Below are positions 26,416 to 37,037 of a stretch of DNA of 64,000 bases, in pieces. The DNA is taken from contig CAKTBJ010000006.1 in the NCBI GenBank assembly GCA_934533075.1, forward strand, positions 24,855 to 88,854, written 5' to 3'. A program made the position numbers and the translations under genes. A model generated the notes under the pieces. It was not told where the DNA came from. It saw only the letters and a list, made by a program, of their open reading frames with translations, and searched no databases. This DNA comes from an uncultured Paracoccus sp. (GTDB lineage: Bacteria > Pseudomonadota > Alphaproteobacteria > Rhodobacterales > Rhodobacteraceae). The stretch's first letter is position 1; every line of letters begins with the position of its first letter.

Positions 26416-27093
26416 CTAGCGAATCGGCGGCAGGTCCAGCTGCGGGCTGCGGCAATCGCGGGCCGCATCCGGGGCGCAGCGTCGCGGCCGGAGGTCGCGG
26501 TCCAGGCAGATGCGCACCTCGGCCAGCGCGCCGGACTTGCAGGTCACGGTGATGCCGTCGCGGACCATGCCGGGATTGGTCTCGATGAAGGCGTCCTCGA
26601 TCACCGCGACCGGCACGCGCAGGGGGCGGGCGATGGCGTCGAACACCTCCGGCAGGGAGACCGCCCCGGCCGCCGCCCGCGTTTCGGCGTAATAGTCCCG
26701 CCCCGACAGGCCCGAGCAGCGGCCATGCTTGCGCCACTGATAGAAGGCCAGCCCGCCGGACCCCATCAGGTCGGCCATGCCGGCGCTGTCGCGGCGGGTG
26801 GGGTCGGGCGCGGTCGCGGCGCAATATTCCGGCCAGCCCTGATCATATTGCGGCCAAAGCCCATGCACGACAAAGCCCCGCCCGGCGCCGGGGCCGCATT
26901 GCGCCTGTGCGCCGGGGCTGCCGCTGTCGCCCTCGGCCGCGCACCAGCTGGGCGACCAGCTCAGCGACAGCACCCAGTAGTCGAACGGCGCGTCGGCCCG
27001 CGCGGCCCCGGCAAGCGCGAGGGTCAGGCAGGACAGCAGGGCGGGCAGGCAGGGCCTGGGGCGGGGCGCGGAACGGGGCATCGGGCTTCTCAT
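26416..27093 (-). CDS. Ribonuclease T2 family protein, periplasmic
   Basis: About 225 residues with an N-terminal signal peptide (hydrophobic PCLPALLSCLTLALAGAARA). Both conserved active-site sequences are present: CAS1 FVVHGLWPQY (catalytic His, about residue 77) and CAS2 WRKHGRCSG (Glu/His/Lys block with KHGxC, about residue 122; the usual Glu is replaced by Arg in W-R-K-H-G). Several Cys can form disulfides. Cleaves RNA without base specificity through 2',3'-cyclic phosphates, probably for nutrient scavenging. Start may be ATG 27093 or 27081; neither has a strong ribosome-binding site. The 292 bases between this gene and the RTX start show a TTAACC motif but no gene. Confidence 0.86.
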   Translation of the reverse strand: MRSPMPRSAPRPRPCLPALLSCLTLALAGAARADAPFDYWVLSLSWSPSWCAAEGDSGSPGAQAQCGPGAGRGFVVHGLWPQYDQGWPEYCAATAPDPTRRDSAGMADLMGSGGLAFYQWRKHGRCSGLSGRDYYAETRAAAGAVSLPEVFDAIARPLRVPVAVIEDAFIETNPGMVRDGITVTCKSGALAEVRICLDRDLRPRRCAPDAARDCRSPQLDLPPIR

Positions 27094-27295
27094 CGGCGGA
27101 TGCGCCACTGTGACGGGACGGCGCGGGACAGTCAAAGCGGCATGACCCGGCTTTTTCGCCTTTTCTATCGGGCCGCTTGTCCTTATATCGGTGGCAATCC
27201 CCCGAATGCGTGGACCGATCCGCCCGCTGCCGGTTCTCCGGCCGGGACAGGGCGCCGACTTGGCCTTCGGGGACGAAACCGAAGGAGACTCTGGC

Positions 27296-28057
27296 ATGCA
27301 GAAACCGCTGATGGCCAAGGCCACCGCCGTCTGGCTGATCGACAACACCACGTTGAGCTTCAAGCAGATCGCCGATTTCTGCGGCCTGCACGAGCTTGAG
27401 GTGCAGGGCATCGCCGATGGCGACGTGGCCGCCGGGGTGAAGGGGCAGGACCCCATCGCCTCGAACCAGCTTGACGAATCCGAGATCGCCAAGGCCCAGG
27501 CCGATCCGGCCTATAAACTCAAGCTGAAGCACAACCCCGCCGCAGCCGGCGAGGAAAAGCGCCGCGGCCCGCGCTATACCCCCCTGTCCAAGCGCCAGGA
27601 CCGCCCCGCCGCCATCCTGTGGCTGGTCAAGTTCCATCCCGAGCTGGCCGATGCCCAGATCGCCAAGCTGGTCGGCACCACCAAGCCCACCATCCAGGCC
27701 ATCCGCGAGCGCACGCATTGGAACATCCAGCACATCCAGCCCATCGACCCGGTGGCCCTGGGCCTGTGCCGGCAGACCGAGCTGGATGCCGCCGTCCAGA
27801 AGGCCGCCAGCCGCCGCAGCCATGACGTGATGAGCGATGACGAGCGCCGCAAGCTGGTCTCGACCGAGACCTCGCTGGCGATGGCCTCGGAGGAGCCGCG
27901 CCTGCCCTCGTCCATGCAGGGGCTGGAGAATTTCAGCCTGACCGGCGGCGACGACAAGGACAAGGACGCCCGCGACTATTCCGACGCGGACAGCTTCTTC
28001 AACCTGCCCGACGCGGATGACGAGGGCGACGAGGACGACGACCGCAAGGGGCACTGA
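27296..28057 (+). CDS. trcR: TrcR-type cell-cycle transcriptional regulator (DUF1013)
   Basis: 253-residue alphaproteobacterial DUF1013 protein, named TrcR in databases. Residues about 8-85: ATAVWLIDNTTLSFKQIADFCGLHELEVQGIADGD, a helix-turn-helix-like start; middle KRRGPRYTPLSKRQDRPAAILWLVKFHPELADAQIAKLVGTTKPTIQAIRERTHWN is a second HTH-like unit (conserved core IAKLVGTTK). The C-terminus is acidic (DDKDKDARDYSDADSF). Start ATG 27296 follows GAAGGAG; a second Met at codon 6 is less well placed. Binds DNA or polymerase by inference. Followed three bases later by lpxK. Confidence 0.88.
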   Translation: MQKPLMAKATAVWLIDNTTLSFKQIADFCGLHELEVQGIADGDVAAGVKGQDPIASNQLDESEIAKAQADPAYKLKLKHNPAAAGEEKRRGPRYTPLSKRQDRPAAILWLVKFHPELADAQIAKLVGTTKPTIQAIRERTHWNIQHIQPIDPVALGLCRQTELDAAVQKAASRRSHDVMSDDERRKLVSTETSLAMASEEPRLPSSMQGLENFSLTGGDDKDKDARDYSDADSFFNLPDADDEGDEDDDRKGH

Positions 28058-28060
28058 GCC

Positions 28061-29050
28061 TTGGCCCTGCGCGCGCCCGGCTTCTGGCAGGAACCGCCGG
28101 GGCTGGCGGCGCGCGCCTTGCAACCGCTTGGCGCGCTTTACGGGCTGGCGACGCGGGCACGGCTGGCGCGCGGTGCGCGGGCGCGGGTGGGCGTGCCGGT
28201 CATCTGCGTTGGCAACCTGAATGCCGGCGGCACCGGCAAGACCCCCACGGTGATCTGGCTGATGGCGCATCTGGCCGCGCGCGGGATCGCCGCGCATGTG
28301 GTCAGCCGGGGCTATGGCGGCAGCAATCGCGCGGTGCTGCGGGTTCAGGAATCCCGCCACGACGCCGCGCTGACCGGCGACGAGCCTCTGCTGATGGCGG
28401 CTTTCGGGCCGGTCTGGGTGGCGCCCTCGCGGCTGGCTGGCGCGCGGGCGGCGGCGGCGGCTGGCGCGCAGGCGATCATCCTCGACGACGGCTTTCAGGA
28501 CCCCTCGCTGGCGCATGACCTGTCGCTGGTGGTGGTCGATGCGGCGCGCGGTTTCGGCAACGGGCTGTGCCTGCCGGCCGGGCCGCTGCGCGAGCCGGTG
28601 GCGCGCGGGCTGGCGCGGGCCGATCTGCTGCTCTCGCTGGGCGAGGCTCCGGCGCAGGCGGCCTTTGATGCGCGCTGGGGCAGGGCGGTCGGCATCCCGC
28701 ATCTGCGCGGCGCGGTGCGGGTCTTGCAGATGGGCATGGACTGGGCCGGCCACCGGGTTCTGGCCTTTGCCGGCATCGCCCACCCGGAGAAATTCTTCGC
28801 CACCCTGCGGGGGCTGGGCGTCGATCTGATCCATGCCGAGCCTCTGGCCGATCACCAGCCGATCACGCCCTCGCTGTTCCAGCGGCTGGAGGCCGATGCC
28901 GCGCGGCTGGGCGCGCAACTGGTGACGACCGAGAAGGACGCCGTGCGCCTGCCGCGCCCCTTGCGGCACAAGGTGCTGGCGCTGCCCGTACGGCTGGAAC
29001 TGGCGGATGCCGCGCCTCTGGATACGGCTCTGGCGCGGATCGGGCTTTGA
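28061..29050 (+). CDS. lpxK: LpxK, tetraacyldisaccharide 4'-kinase
   Basis: Phosphorylates the 4' position of the lipid A precursor at the inner membrane. 329 residues. N-terminal hydrophobic helix region (ALQPLGALYGLATRARLA) for membrane association, P-loop VGNLNAGGTGKTP (about residues 48-60), VSRGYGG, DEPLLMA, ILDDGFQD and VTTEKDAVR, all LpxK hallmarks. Start is a TTG at 28061 after AAGGGG; no ATG fits the N-terminus. Its 3' end lies inside the imperfect tandem duplication 29035-29236. Supports an LPS-bearing Gram-negative envelope. Confidence 0.95.
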   Translation: MALRAPGFWQEPPGLAARALQPLGALYGLATRARLARGARARVGVPVICVGNLNAGGTGKTPTVIWLMAHLAARGIAAHVVSRGYGGSNRAVLRVQESRHDAALTGDEPLLMAAFGPVWVAPSRLAGARAAAAAGAQAIILDDGFQDPSLAHDLSLVVVDAARGFGNGLCLPAGPLREPVARGLARADLLLSLGEAPAQAAFDARWGRAVGIPHLRGAVRVLQMGMDWAGHRVLAFAGIAHPEKFFATLRGLGVDLIHAEPLADHQPITPSLFQRLEADAARLGAQLVTTEKDAVRLPRPLRHKVLALPVRLELADAAPLDTALARIGL

Positions 29051-29236
29051 AATCGCCGCCCGCGCGGCATGGGTCCCGCGGACAAGAGGCACTGCGCGGG
29101 CAAACGCAATCCGATTACCGATATGGCCGGGCTGCGGATCGGGCTTTGAAATCCTTGCCCGCCGTGCTTGGATCGCGCGAACGGGAGGCAGCATGCGAGC
29201 GGGCAAACGCAATCTCATCACCGATATTCCGGGCCT
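29035..29236 (+). repeat. Imperfect tandem duplication across the lpxK / peptidase junction
   Basis: 29035-29133 and 29134-29236 are diverged copies of one unit. Both begin with the same 20 bases (GCGGATCGGGCTTTGAAATC), share GCGGGCAAACGCAATC (29096 and 29199) and ACCGATAT. Copy 1 contains the lpxK stop and a ghost of the peptidase N-terminus lacking its ATG; copy 2 carries the real start at 29193. A partial third match (GAGGGTCGGGCTGG) follows at 29237, inside the peptidase gene, hinting that recombination used short similarity between the lpxK end and the peptidase start. Confidence 0.85.
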
Positions 29237-30203
29237 GAGGGTCGGGCTGGCCTCGGATGCGCGGCTGAAGTCCGGGGTCACGGTGCTGACCGCCGATAGC
29301 CCCTTCGCCTGCGGCGTGCATGTGATGGGCGGTGCGCCGGGCACGCGCGAGACCGACCTGCTGGCCCCCGACAAGACCGTGGCCGCCGTGGATGCGCTGG
29401 TGCTGTCGGGCGGCTCGGCCTTTGGCCTTGCCGCCTGCGACGGCGTGGCGGCGGGGCTGCGGGCGCAGGGGCGCGGCTTTGCGGTGGGTCCGGTGCGGGT
29501 GCCCATCGTGCCCGGCGCCATCGTCTTCGACCTGCTGAACGGCGGCGACAAGGACTGGACCGACAACCCCTATCCGGCGCTGGGCCGTGCGGCGCTGGAC
29601 GCCGCCGGCACGGATTTCGCGCTGGGCAGCACGGGCGCCGGGACGGGCGCGGCGACTGCGCGGTGGAAGGGTGGGCTTGGCTCGGCGTCTTCCGTGCTGG
29701 ACAGCGGCATCACCGTGGGCGCGCTGGTCGTGGTCAACGCGCTGGGCGACGCCACCGGCCCCGATGGCCGCTTCTGGGCAGCAGCATGGGAGATGGGGGC
29801 GGAGTTCGGCAACCACGGCGCGCCCGCCCGCTTCGATCCCGGCCACGAACCGCGCGCGATCAAGCGCCAGCGCGAGGCCACCACCATCGCCATCGTCGCC
29901 ACCGATGCGGCGCTGGACAAGGCCGCGCTGACCCGGCTGGCCATCGCCGCCCATGACGGCATGGCGCGCGCGCTGGTGCCCAGCCACACGCCGCTGGATG
30001 GCGACCTGATCTTCGCCGCCTCGACCGGCGCCCGCCCTGCCGGCCCGGAGGATGCCTTCGCGCTGGGTCATGTCGCCGCCGCCACGCTGTCGCGCGCCAC
30101 CGCCCGCGCCGTCTATCACGCCACCCCCGCGCCGGGCGACCGGCAACCCTGCTGGGCCGCCGCGGCCGCCGGGCGACCGCCTGCCGACTGGACATTGCCG
30201 TAA
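29193..30203 (+). CDS. P1-family (DmpA/BapA-type) N-terminal nucleophile aminopeptidase
   Basis: 336 residues of peptidase family S58/P1. Starts MRAGKRNLITDIPGLRVGL, then VHVMGGAPGTRETDLL, LVLSGGSAFGLAA and the self-processing region with GSTGAGTGA near residue 148 and VNALGDATG near 180. In DmpA the precursor is cleaved before a catalytic Ser; the candidate here lies in the GLGSASSVLDSG region. Substrates may be D-amino-acid amides or beta-peptides; not predictable. Start ATG 29193 has GGGAGG five bases upstream. The upstream copy of its 5' end is a vestige. Confidence 0.87.
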   Translation: MRAGKRNLITDIPGLRVGLASDARLKSGVTVLTADSPFACGVHVMGGAPGTRETDLLAPDKTVAAVDALVLSGGSAFGLAACDGVAAGLRAQGRGFAVGPVRVPIVPGAIVFDLLNGGDKDWTDNPYPALGRAALDAAGTDFALGSTGAGTGAATARWKGGLGSASSVLDSGITVGALVVVNALGDATGPDGRFWAAAWEMGAEFGNHGAPARFDPGHEPRAIKRQREATTIAIVATDAALDKAALTRLAIAAHDGMARALVPSHTPLDGDLIFAASTGARPAGPEDAFALGHVAAATLSRATARAVYHATPAPGDRQPCWAAAAAGRPPADWTLP

Positions 30204-30251
30204 CGGCATGGTCCTGTCTTCGCCAATTCCTCACATCCAAGGACCGCTGCC

Positions 30252-31730
30252 ATGCTGGACACGACGACCGACCTGAAATCCCTGCTGAAAGACCCCTCGC
30301 TTCTGGAAACCCGTGCCTTCATCGCCGGCGAGTGGGTCAATGCGCCCGACGGCAAGACCTTCCCGGTCTACAACCCCGCCCGCGGCGACGTGATCGCCGA
30401 GGTGGCCGACATGGCCCGCGAGGATGCCGAGCGCGCCATCACCGCCGCCGACAAGGCCATGAAGGAATGGGCCGCCCGCACCGGCAAGGAACGCTCGCAG
30501 GTGCTGCGCAAGTGGTTCGAGCTGATGATGGCCAACCAGGACGACCTGGGCACCATCCTGACCGCCGAGATGGGCAAGCCGCTGGCCGAGGCCAAGGGCG
30601 AGATCGCCTATGGCGCCAGCTTCATCGAATGGTTCGCGGAAGAGGCCAAGCGCGTTTATGGCGAGACCATCCCCGGCCATATGCGCGACAAGCGCATCAC
30701 CGTGCTGAAGCAGCCGATCGGGGTCGCCGCCTCGATCACGCCGTGGAACTTCCCCAATGCCATGATCACCCGCAAATGTGGCCCGGCGCTGGCCGTGGGC
30801 TGCGGCTTCGTCGCCCGCCCGGCCAAGGAAACCCCGCTGTCGGCGCTGGCCATCGCCGTGCTGGCCGAGCGCGCCGGGCTGCCCAAGGGCATCTTCTCGG
30901 TCGTGACCTCCTCGCGGTCCAGCGACATCGGCAAGGCCTTCTGCGAGCATCCCAAGGTCCGCAAGCTGACCTTCACCGGCTCGACCGAGATCGGGCGCGT
31001 GCTGCTGCGGCAGGCCGCCGATCAGGTGCTGAAGTGTTCGATGGAACTGGGCGGCAACGCGCCGTTCATCGTCTTCGACGACGCCGATCTGGATGCGGCG
31101 GTGGACGGGGCGATGGCCTCGAAATTCCGCAACAATGGCCAGACCTGCGTTTGCGCGAACCGCATCTACGTGCAGGCCGGCGTCTATGACGAGTTCGCGA
31201 AACGGCTGGCCGTGGCGGTCGAAAAGCTGAACGTGGGCGACGGGTTGAAGGAGGGCGTGACCACCGGCCCGCTGATCAACGCCGATGCCGTCGAGAAGGT
31301 CGAGGAGCATATCAAGGACGTGCTGGACGGCGGCGGCAAGGTCGTCACCGGCGGCAAGCGCCACGGCAATGGCGGGCTGTTCTTTGAGCCGACCGTGGTG
31401 ACCGGCGTGACCTCGGACATGAAGGTGGCGACCGAGGAGACCTTCGGCCCGCTGGCCCCGCTGTTCCGCTTCGAGACCGAGGAGGAAGTCATCGCCGCCG
31501 CCAACGACACCATCTTCGGTCTGGCCTGCTATTTCTATGCCCGCGACGTGGGCCGGATCACGCGGGTGCAGGAGGCGCTGGAATACGGCATCGTCGGCGT
31601 CAATACCGGCATCATCTCGACCGAGGTAGCGCCCTTCGGCGGCGTCAAGCAGTCCGGTCTGGGCCGCGAGGGCAGCCATCACGGCATCGACGACTATCTG
31701 GAGCTGAAATATGTCTGCCTCTCGATCTGA
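30252..31730 (+). CDS. gabD: GabD, NAD(P)-dependent succinate-semialdehyde dehydrogenase
   Basis: 492-residue class-I aldehyde dehydrogenase oxidising succinate semialdehyde to succinate. Motifs: PWNFPNAMITRK (cofactor/catalytic Asn), FTGSTEIGR, MELGGNAPFIVFDDADLDAA (catalytic Glu), NNGQTCVCANR (catalytic Cys, the CVCANR form being typical of GabD), EETFGPLAP and the ending VKQSGLGREGS. Start ATG preceded by AAGGA. GABA transaminase (gabT) is not adjacent; instead an atypical SDR overlaps the 3' end by 20 bases. Confidence 0.95.
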   Translation: MLDTTTDLKSLLKDPSLLETRAFIAGEWVNAPDGKTFPVYNPARGDVIAEVADMAREDAERAITAADKAMKEWAARTGKERSQVLRKWFELMMANQDDLGTILTAEMGKPLAEAKGEIAYGASFIEWFAEEAKRVYGETIPGHMRDKRITVLKQPIGVAASITPWNFPNAMITRKCGPALAVGCGFVARPAKETPLSALAIAVLAERAGLPKGIFSVVTSSRSSDIGKAFCEHPKVRKLTFTGSTEIGRVLLRQAADQVLKCSMELGGNAPFIVFDDADLDAAVDGAMASKFRNNGQTCVCANRIYVQAGVYDEFAKRLAVAVEKLNVGDGLKEGVTTGPLINADAVEKVEEHIKDVLDGGGKVVTGGKRHGNGGLFFEPTVVTGVTSDMKVATEETFGPLAPLFRFETEEEVIAAANDTIFGLACYFYARDVGRITRVQEALEYGIVGVNTGIISTEVAPFGGVKQSGLGREGSHHGIDDYLELKYVCLSI

Positions 31731-32427
31731 GATGAAAGTCGCGCTGATCACGGCGGGCGGCAGCGGCATGGGCGCCGCCGCCGCGCGCCGGCTTGCCGCC
31801 GATGGCTATGCGGTGGGGGTGCTGTCATCCTCCGGCAAGGGCGAGGCCTTGGGGAACGAACTGGGGGGCTTCGGCGTCACCGGCTCGAACCTCGACCCCG
31901 CCGCGCTTCAGGTGCTGGTCGATGGCGCCATGTCGCGCTGGGGCAGGGTGGACGTGCTGGTCAACAGCAGTGGCCACGGCCCCCGCGCCCCGGTGCTGGA
32001 CCTGACCGACGAGGATTGGCATCGCGGGCTGGAGGTCTATTTCCTCTCCGCCGTCCGTCCCGCCCGGCTGGTCACGCCGATCATGCTGGCGCAGGGCAAG
32101 GGGTCGATCGTCAACATCTCGACCTTCGCCGCCTTCGAGCCTGACCCGACCTTCCCGACCTCGGGCGTGTCGCGCGCGGGGCTGGCGGCCTTCACCAAGC
32201 TGTTCGCCGACGAATATGCGGCGAAGGGCGTGCGGATGAACAACGTGCTGCCCGGCTATATCGACAGCCTGCCGGAGAAGGACGAGCGCCGGGCGAAGAT
32301 CCCGATGGGCCGCTATGGCCGCATGGAGGAAATCGCCGCGGCCATCGCCTTCCTCGCCTCGGACGAAGCCGGCTATATCACCGGCCAGAACCTGCGCGTG
32401 GATGGCGGCATCACCCGGTCGGTATAA
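31711..32427 (+). CDS. SDR-fold protein lacking the usual Tyr-x-x-x-Lys
   Basis: 238 residues. Rossmann fingerprint ITAGGSGMGAAAAR near the N-terminus, VDVLVNSSGHGP (NNAG equivalent), NISTFAAFE, then TSGVSRAGLAAFTK where a normal SDR has YxxSK; Tyr and Lys are replaced by Ser and Arg. The tail GYITGQNLRVDGGITRS is standard. Catalysis by the usual mechanism is doubtful, so it may bind ligand or use a variant site. Start 31711 overlaps gabD by 20 bases and is preferred because GGAG lies seven bases upstream; ATG 31732 is the alternative. Coupled to gabD. Confidence 0.85.
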   Translation: MSASRSEMKVALITAGGSGMGAAAARRLAADGYAVGVLSSSGKGEALGNELGGFGVTGSNLDPAALQVLVDGAMSRWGRVDVLVNSSGHGPRAPVLDLTDEDWHRGLEVYFLSAVRPARLVTPIMLAQGKGSIVNISTFAAFEPDPTFPTSGVSRAGLAAFTKLFADEYAAKGVRMNNVLPGYIDSLPEKDERRAKIPMGRYGRMEEIAAAIAFLASDEAGYITGQNLRVDGGITRSV

Positions 32428-32433
32428 AAAACC

Positions 32434-32460
32434 GAAAGGGGGAAATTCCCCCTTTCCTTT
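32434..32460. terminator. Terminator after gabD-SDR
   Basis: GAAAGGGGG (32434-32442) pairs perfectly with CCCCCTTTC (32448-32456) around AAATT, seven bases after the SDR stop. CTTT follows on the plus strand and an AAAAAA precedes it, so it could act in both directions. It separates gabD-SDR from the leuA leader. Confidence 0.8.
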
Positions 32461-32487
32461 CCCCGGTCCTTGCGTAAACTCCCCGCC

Positions 32488-32589
32488 ATGACCCGGAGCA
32501 TCGCGCCCATTTCCCAGACACCGGCCCGCCGCAAGGCGGTGGCTGCTGCTGTGCACCTCCGCGGTCTGCTGCTTCTTACGCTGCGCTGA
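32488..32589 (+). CDS. LeuL-type leader peptide of leuA
   Basis: 33-codon ORF between a terminator and leuA, beginning MTRSIAPISQTP and ending GLLLLTLR. Six of 33 residues are Leu and five of the last eight codons before the stop are CTG CTG CTT CTT .. CTG, the pattern of a leucine attenuator peptide. No good Shine-Dalgarno is seen, so it may be leaderless or weakly initiated. It ends 73 bases before leuA and its last codons overlap RNA structures described in the next entry. The peptide itself probably has no function beyond sensing charged tRNA-Leu. Confidence 0.85.
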   Translation: MTRSIAPISQTPARRKAVAAAVHLRGLLLLTLR

Positions 32590-32654
32590 GCGGGCTTCCG
32601 GGCCACCGCTCAGTCAGGTGCGCGCCCGGATCCCAAGGCACAACCAAGCGTAAG
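32575..32654 (+). promoter_or_regulatory. leuA attenuator: competing RNA structures
   Basis: Three pairings can form. A: CTGAGCGG (32586-32593) with CCGCTCAG (32606-32613). B: CCGGGCCACC (32598-32607) with GGTG-CGC-GCCCGG (32617-32629), ten pairs and a 3-base bulge; A and B exclude each other. C: CTTACGCT (32575-32582, inside the Leu codons) with AGCGTAAG (32647-32654), which reaches the AAGAGA in front of the leuA ATG. B has no T-run after it, so masking of the ribosome-binding site or Rho-dependent termination is likelier than intrinsic termination. A ribosome stalled on the Leu codons would leave A free to form and block B and C. Confidence 0.7.
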
Positions 32655-32662
32655 AGACTGAA

Positions 32663-35447
<2,785 letters not shown>

Positions 35448-35458
35448 GGCGGGGGGTC

Positions 35459-36370
35459 TTGGCGCGCAGGGACTATGATTTCGCCCGGCCGGTCCGCCGG
35501 CTGGTGATCGCGGTTCTGGCCGCGATGCTGGTTGCGGTCTTCCTGTTCTGGCGCATCGACAGCCCCCGCGCCGAGCGGTTTCGCGCCGCCTTCGTCGACC
35601 GCTTCGTGCCTTCGATGGACTGGCTGATGGCGCAGGTGACGCAGGGCGCGCGCATGGTGGCCGGCTTCCAGTCCTATGCTCGCCTCTACGAGCAGAATCA
35701 GGAATTGCGGCGCGAGTTGCAGAAGATGGCCGCGCTTCAGGACATCGCCGCGCGGCTGAAGCAGGAAAACGACCGGCTGCTGGCGCAGAATCAGGTGCGC
35801 ATCGACCCGGCGCTGACCGCGATCACCGGCGTCGTGCTGGCCGATAGCGGCTCGGTCTTTCGCCAGTCGGTGCTGCTGAATGTCGGCGCGCGCGACGGCA
35901 TCGTGGACGGCTGGGCGGCGATGGATGCGATGGGCATCGCCGGGCGCATCTCGGGCGTGGGCCAGCAGACCAGCCGGGTGATCCTGCTGACCGATCCGTC
36001 CTCGCACCTGCCGATCACCATCGAACCCAGCGGCCAGCACGCCATCCTGACCGGCGACAACAGCCCGTTTCCCTATCTGGAATTCATCGAGCGGCCGGAG
36101 GATGTGCGGCCCTCGGACCGGGTGTCCACCTCGGGCGATGGCGGGGTGTTCCCGCCGGGCTTTCTGGTCGGCCATGTGGTGCGCGGCACCGATGGCCGCT
36201 TCCGCGTCCGGCTGGCCGCCGATTACGGGCGGCTGAACTTCCTGCGCGTGCTGCGCAGCCATCAGGCCGAGCCGCTGACCGATGCCGGCACGCTGATCCC
36301 GCCCGATCCGGTCTTCGGCCCGATGCCGCCCCCGCCGGAGATGGCCGCGCCCGAGGCGGGGGCGCCATGA
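35459..36370 (+). CDS. mreC: MreC, rod-shape-determining periplasmic protein
   Basis: 303 residues: membrane segment about residues 14-31, coiled coil (LYEQNQELRRELQKMAALQDIAARLKQENDRLLA, near 75-110), then two beta-barrel domains with GVVLADSGSVFRQSVLLNVGARDGI, SRVILLTDPSSHLPI and VSTSGDGGVFPPGFLVG, as in MreC. Pro-rich C-terminus. Start appears to be a TTG at 35459 with a GAGGCGGGGGG just before it. Bridges MreB-MreD with PBP2 in the elongasome. Its stop overlaps the next 45-codon ORF by ATGA. Confidence 0.93.
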   Translation: MARRDYDFARPVRRLVIAVLAAMLVAVFLFWRIDSPRAERFRAAFVDRFVPSMDWLMAQVTQGARMVAGFQSYARLYEQNQELRRELQKMAALQDIAARLKQENDRLLAQNQVRIDPALTAITGVVLADSGSVFRQSVLLNVGARDGIVDGWAAMDAMGIAGRISGVGQQTSRVILLTDPSSHLPITIEPSGQHAILTGDNSPFPYLEFIERPEDVRPSDRVSTSGDGGVFPPGFLVGHVVRGTDGRFRVRLAADYGRLNFLRVLRSHQAEPLTDAGTLIPPDPVFGPMPPPPEMAAPEAGAP

Positions 36371-36504
36371 GCGCCGTCCTGCCGCCCATGCCGCGCGCTA
36401 GCGCGGCCCGCGCGCCTGCCATGCCCGAGGAAGCCGCCCCGCCGTTGCCTCCGGCCGGGGGCGGGTGGGCTGCCACCGACCCCGAGGCCGGGGTCGTGCG
36501 ATGA
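36367..36504 (+). CDS. 45-residue Pro/Ala-rich ORF wedged between mreC and mreD
   Basis: Runs from an ATG in the mreC stop (ATGA) to a TGA in the mreD start (ATGA). The product begins MSAVLPPMPRASAARAPAMP and contains a GGGWAATDPEAG segment; no signal, membrane or known domain. The two exact junctions match the coupling style of real genes in this operon and suggest translation passes from mreC through it to mreD. It could be a true small protein, a coupling device, or a former part of mreC/mreD. No family recognised. Confidence 0.5.
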   Translation: MSAVLPPMPRASAARAPAMPEEAAPPLPPAGGGWAATDPEAGVVR

Positions 36505-37037
36505 TCGGCCCGGCCGCCCGCGCGCGGTGGACCGGGCTGGCGCTTTACGTGCTGATGGCCTTCGTCCTGCTGTTCTTGCGCCTGCTGCCGGTCAGTCCCG
36601 GCGCCATCGGCCTGCCGGGGCCGAACCTGCTGCTGGCGCTGACGCTGGCCTGGATGCTGCGCCGGCCCGATCAGGTGCCGGCGCTGGCCATCGCCGCCGT
36701 GACGCTGGTCGAGGACCTGGTGCTGATGCGCCCGCCGGGCCTGTGGGCGGCGGTGGTGCTGCTGGGGTCCGAGGCCGCACGAAATCGCGAGGCCCGTTGG
36801 CGCGAGGCGGGTTTCGTGGTTGAATGGCTGCGGGTGTCGATGCTGATGGGGGCGATGATGCTGGCCAATCGTGTCGTCTCCGTGCTGTTCCTGCTGCCGG
36901 TGCCGCCTCTGGGCATGATCCTGTTGCAACTGATCGCCACCATCGCCGCCTATCCCGCCGTGGTTCTGTTCGGGCGCCTGTGCCTGGGCATGCGCCGGAT
37001 GAGCATCGCCGAGGCCGAGCGGCTGGGCTATCGATGA
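36501..37037 (+). CDS. mreD: MreD, rod-shape-determining membrane protein
   Basis: 178 residues, five predicted membrane segments (ALYVLMAFVLLFLRLLPV, LLLALTLAWML, AALAIAAVTLVEDL, WAAVVLLGS, MLANRVVSVLFLLP and a final IATIAAYPAVVLFGRL). MreD is poorly conserved, but size, topology and place between mreC and mrdA fit. ATG 36501 overlaps the preceding small ORF; an earlier in-frame Met would give a non-conserved extension. Overlaps mrdA by ATGA. Confidence 0.88.
   Translation: MIGPAARARWTGLALYVLMAFVLLFLRLLPVSPGAIGLPGPNLLLALTLAWMLRRPDQVPALAIAAVTLVEDLVLMRPPGLWAAVVLLGSEAARNREARWREAGFVVEWLRVSMLMGAMMLANRVVSVLFLLPVPPLGMILLQLIATIAAYPAVVLFGRLCLGMRRMSIAEAERLGYR

Noticed and set aside
29007..29192. N-terminal extension of the peptidase through the duplicated region
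   Set aside because: The extension is the lpxK end read in another frame plus ghost copy 1; the ATG at 29193 with GGGAGG matches the family start.
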